Assembly: GCA_947071955.1 (NCBI GenBank)
Contig: CAMTGL010000048.1
Coordinates: 1 to 11,059 of the forward strand
Direction: 5' to 3'
DNA from: an uncultured Plesiomonas sp.
GTDB taxonomy: Bacteria; Pseudomonadota; Gammaproteobacteria; Enterobacterales; CAMTGL01
DNA: 11,059 bases
Shown one piece after another: positions 6,590-11,059 of the stretch. The notes under the pieces are model-generated. The model was given only the letters and a program-made list of their open reading frames with translations, did no database searches and was not told the DNA's origin. Numbering within the stretch: the stretch's first letter is position 1; every line of letters begins with the position of its first letter. The translations under genes and the position numbers were made by a program.

Positions 6590-6625
6590 GGATTTTCTGC
6601 TTCTTACTTAATCGGGTTATTGAGT

Positions 6626-6651
6626 AAAAAAACCCTGCTAAAGCAGGGTTT
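6626..6651 (-). terminator. Intrinsic terminator after yccA
   Basis: On the minus strand AAACCCTGC, a TTTA loop and GCAGGGTTT form a 9-bp stem (6643-6651 paired with 6630-6638) running directly into a T-tract (7 Ts, 6626-6632, overlapping the stem end). It lies about 80 bases after the yccA stop and just upstream of tusE. It is the clearest intrinsic terminator in the window. Confidence 0.85.
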
Positions 6652-6733
6652 GATGTTAATACGCAGCAATACTCGGCTGAATGCCAATTATATTACTTAT
6701 CACGTTATCACGCATATACCGCGTTACAGGCGA

Positions 6734-7390
6734 TTACTCGTCGCGCATGATACCTAGAATGCTCAGCAGGCTGATAAACAGGTTATATAACGAGACATAC
6801 AGGCTGACTGTTGCACGGATATAGTTGGTTTCGCCACCATGAATAATATTGCTGGTTTCAAACAAAATCATGCCGGACGAGAACAGAACAAACAGTGCGC
6901 TGATAGCCAGATTCATTGCCGGCATCTGTAAGAAGATCCCCGCCACCATCAGGATTAACAGTGCAATTGCGCCTGCGGTCAACATGCCGCCCATAAAAGA
7001 CATATTTTTACGGGTCGTCAGCACATATGCCGAACAGCTGAAAAAGACTAATGCGGTACCGCCAAGTGCAGTCAGAATGACATCACCTGCACCGGCTTTA
7101 AGAAAAGCACCGAGCAATGGGCCAAGGGTGTAACCCATAAAACCGGTCAACGCAAAAACAGCAATCAGCCCTTTAGCACTGTTGGCATAGCGTTCAGTCA
7201 TAAACAGCAGGCCATAAAAACCGACCAGCGTTAACAGAAAGCCCGGACGAGGCCAGCCCATCAGCATACTGGTTGTGGCAATGGCCGCGGAGAATGCGAG
7301 TGTTAAGCCGAGCAGGAAATAGGTATTTCGCAACACCTTATGCGTGCTCAGCAGACTCGTTTCACGTTGTGTGATAACGATAGGTTCCAT
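6734..7390 (-). CDS. yccA: BI-1/YccA family inner membrane protein, FtsH modulator
   Basis: Encodes 218 residues against 219 in E. coli YccA, which interacts with the membrane protease FtsH and its HflKC partners, and whose stabilised form protects jammed SecY from FtsH. It is a Bax inhibitor-1 family protein with seven predicted membrane segments. Conserved blocks are SLLSTHKVLRNTYFLL near the N-terminus, GYTLGPLL, GGTALVFFSCSAYVLTTRK, and the C-terminal FETSNIIHGGETNYIRATV followed by SLYVSLYNLFISLLSILG. The frame can be opened 7 codons earlier at a TTG, but the ATG at 7388-7390 has AAGGA 7 bases before it and gives MEPIVITQRETSLLSTHK, aligned with the E. coli N-terminus. A terminator follows at 6626-6651. 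Confidence 0.96.
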   Translation of the reverse strand: MEPIVITQRETSLLSTHKVLRNTYFLLGLTLAFSAAIATTSMLMGWPRPGFLLTLVGFYGLLFMTERYANSAKGLIAVFALTGFMGYTLGPLLGAFLKAGAGDVILTALGGTALVFFSCSAYVLTTRKNMSFMGGMLTAGAIALLILMVAGIFLQMPAMNLAISALFVLFSSGMILFETSNIIHGGETNYIRATVSLYVSLYNLFISLLSILGIMRDE

Positions 7391-7397
7391 GGTCTTA

Positions 7398-7402
7398 TCC
7401 TT
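7398..7402 (-). promoter_or_regulatory. Ribosome binding site deciding the yccA start
   Basis: AAGGA on the minus strand is 7 bases upstream of the ATG at 7390 and lies inside the longer TTG-initiated reading. It supports the shorter start. Confidence 0.65.
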
Positions 7403-7540
7403 ATTTATCAATCAAAAAATAACGTTATGTTGTGAGAAATGTACACAGCAAAAAGCACGTTACGCAGATATCTCTACTGTAGCGGCCTGAATATTGTTTT
7501 TGTTCCGGTATCATAACGGATTATTGTAGCTTGTGTTTCC

Positions 7541-7569
7541 TATATATGGGCTTGTGTGACGAAGTTCAA
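7541..7569 (-). promoter_or_regulatory. Possible yccA promoter in the 7391-7709 gap, flanked by direct repeats
   Basis: The 319 bases between yccA and serT hold no credible gene. On the minus strand TTGAAC (7564-7569), a 17-base spacer and TATATA (7541-7546) form a fair sigma-70 match (4 of 6 in each box). It would give a leader of about 145 bases before yccA. Two copies of ACACAAGC (7550-7557 and 7529-7536) are spaced 21 bases apart, one in the spacer and one near the predicted start. A CpxR-type GTAAA repeat, which might be expected from E. coli yccA regulation, was not found. Confidence 0.35.
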
Positions 7570-7665
7570 GTCTGCACGTCTGAACATTTTGAACGCAAAC
7601 TCGGGTAAAAGTGCCGACAAAATGCGCGGAATGTTGAAAATATGCGCATTCAGTTTTGCAGGGGG

Positions 7666-7694
7666 TTTACATTGGCAAAGCAGATCTCTATAGT
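7666..7694 (+). promoter_or_regulatory. Promoter of serT
   Basis: TTTACA (7666-7671), a 17-base spacer and TATAGT (7689-7694) match sigma-70 at 5 of 6 positions in each box. The following GCGC gives a GC-rich discriminator, typical of stable-RNA promoters under growth-rate and stringent control. The start would be near 7701, about 9 bases before the mature tRNA end. Confidence 0.75.
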
Positions 7695-7709
7695 GCGCAT
7701 CACCCGAGT

Positions 7710-7797
7710 GGAGGAGTGGCCGAGCGGTTGAAGGCACCGGTCTTGAAAACCGGCGACGCGAAAGCGTTCGTGAGTTCGAATCTCACCTCCTCCGCCA
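7710..7797 (+). tRNA. serT: tRNA-Ser(UGA)
   Basis: An 88-base class II tRNA with an encoded CCA end. The acceptor stem GGAGGAG (7710-7716) pairs with CTCCTCC (7787-7793), followed by discriminator G and CCA. The anticodon stem CCGGT/ACCGG encloses CTTGAAA, with anticodon TGA at 7744-7746. The long variable arm (GCGACGCGAAAGCGTTC) and the T-arm GTGAG-TTCGAAT-CTCAC are intact. It reads UCA and, by wobble, other UCN codons. Sequence and neighbourhood (yccA upstream) match E. coli serT. No clear stem precedes the T-run at 7810-7815, so the terminator is unclear. Confidence 0.98.
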
Positions 7798-7976
7798 CTT
7801 CGGGTCTACTTTTTTCCTTATCTCTTCGTTTTTATCTTCGTAGTCATTGTAAATCCTCTTTCGTTTTATCCCCTTGCTTACATTTTTGCTCTATCCCATA
7901 CTTTTGTGTTTTCGCTCTGTTTTATCTTTTTTGTGCTGTAATACCGTGACTTTATGCACGCAAGGAACTGATCACC
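7798..7976. other. Pyrimidine-rich spacer between serT and the VTT-domain gene
   Basis: The plus strand is strikingly rich in T and C, with many TTTT, CTTT and ATCTT runs and few purine stretches until about 7940. No gene, hairpin or promoter could be supported. An open frame through serT and into this spacer carries no recognisable protein. The Shine-Dalgarno sequence of the next gene (AAGGA, 7962-7966) is near its end. Confidence 0.5.
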
Positions 7977-8654
7977 ATGTACCGAAAACTGGGGCTGGGT
8001 GCATTACTCATTGGGCTGATTTCGCTCTATTTTATCTTTGGGCTACAGCACATTTTGACGCTCGAACACCTTCAAGAGCGCTATACCGCACTGTTACTCT
8101 GGCGCGATGTAGCCCCTCGTCAGGCATGGCTGGTTATCTTTATTCTGTATATTGCTGTTGTTACGCTCTCTTTGCCCGGCGCAACCATTATGACGCTGGC
8201 AACCGGTGCGCTGTTTGGCTTGCCACTGGGGGTACTGTTAGTCTCTTTTGCCTCAAGTATCGGGGCAACCCTAGCGTTTTGGGTTTCCCGCTATTGCCTG
8301 AAAGAGAGCGTAGAGCTGCGTTTTCCGGCACGTTTACAAACCATTAATGCTGGATTAGCCAAAGAGGGGTTGTTGTATTTACTCACGCTGCGCTTAATTC
8401 CCCTGTTTCCATTTTTCTTGGTGAATATTTTAATGGGGCTGACGCAGATACGTAGCCGTACCTATTACTGGGTTAGTCAGTTAGGAATGCTGCCAGCCGC
8501 GCTGATTTATGTGAATGCCGGTACTCAACTAAGCCAAATTCGCCACCCTGCGGATATTTTATCGCCCGTTATTCTGATCTCTTTGCTGCTTATCGGTATT
8601 TTTCCAGTATTCATAAAACGGTGTATAAATAAGCGAGCCAAACCAGCGCCATAA
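7977..8654 (+). CDS. TVP38/TMEM64 family (VTT-domain) membrane protein
   Basis: Encodes 225 residues with a first membrane segment at about 5-23 and further hydrophobic segments at about 50-66, 70-104, 131-154, 163-182 and 195-214. The VTT (DedA-like) hallmarks are present: SLPGA (65-69), the glycine-rich re-entrant-like stretch TGALFGLPLGVLL (76-88), GATLAFWVSRY (96-106), the family signature RLIPLFPFFLVNILMG (139-154), and GMLPAALIYVNAG (170-182). VTT proteins include lipid scramblases and transporters, but the bacterial TVP38 members have no settled substrate. In E. coli two relatives, ydjX and ydjZ, lie just upstream of ynjABCDE, and here the gene directly precedes ynjB. It is probably the counterpart of one of those, but I cannot tell which, so no symbol is given. 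The ATG at 7977 has AGGA 10 bases upstream. Confidence 0.88.
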   Translation: MYRKLGLGALLIGLISLYFIFGLQHILTLEHLQERYTALLLWRDVAPRQAWLVIFILYIAVVTLSLPGATIMTLATGALFGLPLGVLLVSFASSIGATLAFWVSRYCLKESVELRFPARLQTINAGLAKEGLLYLLTLRLIPLFPFFLVNILMGLTQIRSRTYYWVSQLGMLPAALIYVNAGTQLSQIRHPADILSPVILISLLLIGIFPVFIKRCINKRAKPAP

Positions 8655-8766
8655 TCTATGCCCGTTTGTCGTGTATGTTGATGTAGCGTATAACGCCTCT
8701 AGCAGGGAACTGCCATACTTAACGCTTAAGACCTAAAGACTGATTTTCCCTCAAGGATGATAAACC

Positions 8767-9993
8767 ATGTTTACCCGCTTTTGCTGTTTAACCACGCTGT
8801 GGCTTATCTCTGGTTTGCTTTCTTCCCACATCAGTTATGCCGCCAACACCAATGAGTGGGCAGCGCTCGAGCAACAAGCCAGAGGGCAAACACTCTACTT
8901 CAATGCATGGGGCGGTAATGAAAATACCAATGCTTATCTGCAATGGGCAGCCAAAGAGGTAAAACAGCGCTATGGCATTGATGTTATTCATGTCAAAACG
9001 GCGGATATCAGTGAAGCTATTACGCGTATTCAGGCAGAAAAGAGAGCAGGCAGAGATCAAAAAGGCTCGGTCGATCTGCTGTGGGTTAACGGTGAGAATT
9101 TCCATATTTTAAAACAGTCTGGCTTGCTGTACGGCCCATGGGCAGACCGCTTACCTAACTGGCAATATGTGGATCAATCTAAACCCGTCACCGTTGATTT
9201 TTCTGTGCCGACCGAGGGGTTTGAAGCGCCATGGGGGTTGGCACAACTCACCTTTATCACTGACCGCCAATACACAACCTCGCCACCGAATTCGGCGGCC
9301 GAACTACTGACGTTTGCCCGCCAGCATAGTGGGCGCGTAACCTACCCGCAACCACCCGCTTTTCATGGTGTGGCGCTGTTAAAGCAACTGCTGCTTGAAC
9401 TTACGCCTCACCCTGAGCTGCTGCAACAACCGGTGTCAGAATCGGCATTTACACAGGCGACTGCACCGCTGTGGCACTACCTTGATCAACTGCACCCGCT
9501 ATTATGGCGACAGGGGCGCAGTTTTCCCCTGAGTGCGACAACCATGAATACTATGCTGGCAGACGGTGAACTGGTGTTATCTCTGACCTTTAACCCGAAT
9601 GAAGCCGCCAGTTTGGTACGGCAAGAGCGCTTGCCACCGAGTGTGTATAGCTTTGGGTTCTCTGCCGGCATGCTCGGTAATGTTCATTATCTGGCTATTC
9701 CGTTTAATTCAAGCGCTAAGGCGGCTGCACAAGTTTTTGCTAATTTTTTGTTGTCTGCGCCTGCTCAGCAACGTAAAGCTGATATCGCTATTTGGGGTGA
9801 TCCTTCGGTATTAAATGCCGCTATTTTGGAACAGGCCACACCGCAAGAGCGTACTCGTTCAGGGGATAACCACACAGCAACATCAACAGCGGCAAGTTCT
9901 GTCTCATCCATTCCGGTATTGGCTGAACCGCATGCCAGTTGGGTAGCACCGTTAGAGCAGGAGTGGCTACGCCGTTATGGTAATCAGCCATAA
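8767..9993 (+). CDS. ynjB: ABC transporter substrate-binding protein YnjB
   Basis: Periplasmic solute-binding component of the YnjBCD importer, whose substrate is unproven. The product has 408 residues against 388 in E. coli YnjB. A Sec signal peptide ends at SYA (23-25), with no lipobox cysteine at the cleavage point, so the protein should be soluble. Recognisable YnjB blocks are GQTLYFNAWGGNENTNAYL (40-58), GSVDLLWVNGENF (100-112), PNWQYVD (130-136), LTFNPNEA (273-280), YSFGFSAGMLGNVH (294-307), KADIAIWGDPSVLN (337-350) and the C-terminal VLAEPHASWVAPLEQEWLRRYG (split at 384-392 and 393-405). Residues 358-383 form a Ser/Thr-rich linker, longer than in E. coli, which explains much of the extra length. 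AAGGA lies 9 bases before the ATG. ynjC begins 35 bases after the stop, indicating an operon. Confidence 0.95.
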   Translation: MFTRFCCLTTLWLISGLLSSHISYAANTNEWAALEQQARGQTLYFNAWGGNENTNAYLQWAAKEVKQRYGIDVIHVKTADISEAITRIQAEKRAGRDQKGSVDLLWVNGENFHILKQSGLLYGPWADRLPNWQYVDQSKPVTVDFSVPTEGFEAPWGLAQLTFITDRQYTTSPPNSAAELLTFARQHSGRVTYPQPPAFHGVALLKQLLLELTPHPELLQQPVSESAFTQATAPLWHYLDQLHPLLWRQGRSFPLSATTMNTMLADGELVLSLTFNPNEAASLVRQERLPPSVYSFGFSAGMLGNVHYLAIPFNSSAKAAAQVFANFLLSAPAQQRKADIAIWGDPSVLNAAILEQATPQERTRSGDNHTATSTAASSVSSIPVLAEPHASWVAPLEQEWLRRYGNQP

Positions 9994-10028
9994 GATACCC
10001 AGCTATCCATGGTTTTAGGAGTGGTCAA

Positions 10029-11059
10029 ATGACCATGTTAAAGAGTGGCAGCACGGCTGGCTGCAGTATCAGCCGATGCCTACAGGAAAAATGGCTATCG
10101 ATTTGCGCCATCTTGCTAGTAGGGCTGATATTTATACCCGTTGTTATCAGCGTGCTGCAAACGGCAGTACCATTGCTCCGTTGGTCTGTATGGCAAAGTC
10201 TGCTTGCTGCGCCACAATTTGTTGCCGCGCTATGGCTGACCCTCAGTTCAACGGTTGGCTCAACCCTGCTGGCACTGGGGCTGATGTTGCTAACGGTTAT
10301 CAGCTACTACACCAGCCCTAGCTGGCTGAAAATCAGCCGCCAACTGCCACTGTTTTTGGCTCTACCACATATTGCATTTGCAGTTGGCATCGCATTTCTG
10401 GTTGCGCCCTCGGGCGGGTTCTCCCGTGTGCTTGCCTCCGTCTTTGCATGGGCTGTGCCACCCGCATGGCAAACAATCCATGACCCCTATGCCATCACGC
10501 TGACGCTAACCCTTGCTCTCAAAGAGAGCTGGTTTTTGCTCTGGGCGATGTCTGCGCTGCTGCAAAAGCAAACTCTGCAACAACAACTGACCGTTGCCCG
10601 CAGTTTAGGCTACGCCCCTCGGCAAATTTGGTGGCATATCCTGCTGCCACAACTGCTACCGCAACTCAAATGGCCGCTGATTGCCGTTGCAGCCTACAGT
10701 ATATCCGTTGTGGATATGGCACTGATCCTTGGGCCAACAACACCACCGACACTGGCTGTACTGATCAATCAATGGCTCAATGACCCCCGAGCACTGATTC
10801 AGCAACAAGGCAATACGGCTAGCTTACTGCTTCCGCTATTACTGCTGGGGCTATGTTTGTGCGGCAAAATTTTGTGGCATATTATCGCTTATACATGGCA
10901 ACAGCCACGCGGTGTTCGCTGGCGTGGTATCTGCTGGCACAAAGTGAATTATCGGCAGGAAGTCAAAACAGGCTCTATCACTGCTCGCGCAACTGTCTAC
11001 TTTTCACGGTATTTTTTACAACACCTATCAAAGCTATTCCAACCGCTAATATGCGGGTT
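10029..11059 (+). CDS. ynjC: ABC transporter permease YnjC, 3' end outside window
   Basis: The frame beginning at ATG 10029 stays open to the right edge, giving 343 residues. E. coli YnjC is a fused permease of about 510 residues with two transport domains, so this is the first domain and the start of the second. AGGAG (10017-10021) is 7 bases from the ATG; a second ATG lies two codons later. Hydrophobic segments are visible near residues 25-43, 68-91 and 106-126, with more after 140. A permease EAA loop that would contact the ATPase is at 188-207 (TVARSLGYAPRQIWWHILLP), with the conserved Gly194 and terminal LP, though the usual Glu is replaced by Thr188. The segment after about residue 290 is basic and leads into the second half. 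The ATPase gene ynjD is expected just beyond the edge. Imported substrate is unknown. Confidence 0.92.
   Translation, partial: MTMLKSGSTAGCSISRCLQEKWLSICAILLVGLIFIPVVISVLQTAVPLLRWSVWQSLLAAPQFVAALWLTLSSTVGSTLLALGLMLLTVISYYTSPSWLKISRQLPLFLALPHIAFAVGIAFLVAPSGGFSRVLASVFAWAVPPAWQTIHDPYAITLTLTLALKESWFLLWAMSALLQKQTLQQQLTVARSLGYAPRQIWWHILLPQLLPQLKWPLIAVAAYSISVVDMALILGPTTPPTLAVLINQWLNDPRALIQQQGNTASLLLPLLLLGLCLCGKILWHIIAYTWQQPRGVRWRGICWHKVNYRQEVKTGSITARATVYFSRYFLQHLSKLFQPLICG

Noticed and set aside
7798..7815. Intrinsic terminator for serT at the T-run 7810-7815
   Set aside because: No stable stem could be found directly before the T-run.
7656..7949. 97-codon open frame on the plus strand crossing serT
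   Set aside because: It reads straight through the tRNA and the low-complexity pyrimidine spacer and has no recognisable domain.
10076..10321. 81-codon open frame on the plus strand
   Set aside because: It lies in a different frame inside ynjC, whose own frame is continuous from 10029 to the edge with clear permease features.
1..11059. A hidden novel defence, mobile or CRISPR system
   Set aside because: Nearly all coding space is accounted for by recognised core genes; no repeat arrays, nucleases, integrases, transposases or toxin-like small genes were seen.

Overview
This window looks like ordinary core chromosome from a gammaproteobacterium, most likely a member of the Enterobacterales. 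Proteins and gene order closely follow the Escherichia coli yccS-yccF-(helD)-mgsA-yccT-yccU-hspQ-rlmI-yccX-tusE-yccA-serT block. The proteins are clearly diverged from E. coli and base composition is roughly balanced. The genus cannot be fixed from sequence reading alone. No phage genes, insertion sequences, CRISPR arrays or toxin-antitoxin pairs were seen.

Layout. Positions 1-1759 hold yccS (minus strand, cut by the left edge, GTG start) and yccF (start corrected to 1759), two inner-membrane proteins translated in tandem. Next on the minus strand are mgsA (methylglyoxal synthase) and yccT (periplasmic DUF2057 protein, CsgI in E. coli). yccU (CoA-binding fold) is divergent from yccT on the plus strand. 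hspQ follows on the minus strand with a convincing heat-shock (sigma-32) promoter and a very strong 14-bp terminator-like hairpin. Then come rlmI (23S rRNA methyltransferase, minus), yccX (acylphosphatase, plus), tusE (sulfur relay, minus) and yccA (FtsH-modulating BI-1 family membrane protein, minus, start corrected to 7390). A good intrinsic terminator lies between yccA and tusE. The block ends with serT, a tRNA-Ser(UGA) gene with a near-consensus promoter.

After serT the order departs from E. coli. A pyrimidine-rich spacer leads into a TVP38/TMEM64 (VTT-domain) membrane protein and then ynjB and ynjC, the binding protein and fused permease of an uncharacterised ABC importer. ynjC runs off the right edge. 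In E. coli K-12 these belong to the ydjXYZ-ynjABCDE cluster elsewhere on the chromosome, so a rearrangement boundary lies just after serT.

Functionally the left block is a set of mostly single-gene housekeeping and stress units: DHAP detoxification, heat shock, rRNA and tRNA modification, and membrane protease control. The right block is a membrane or transport operon of unknown substrate. I found no convincing new system. The points most worth a second look are the absence of helD, inverted or direct repeats placed around predicted promoters of mgsA and yccA, the serT junction, and the VTT-ynjBC linkage.
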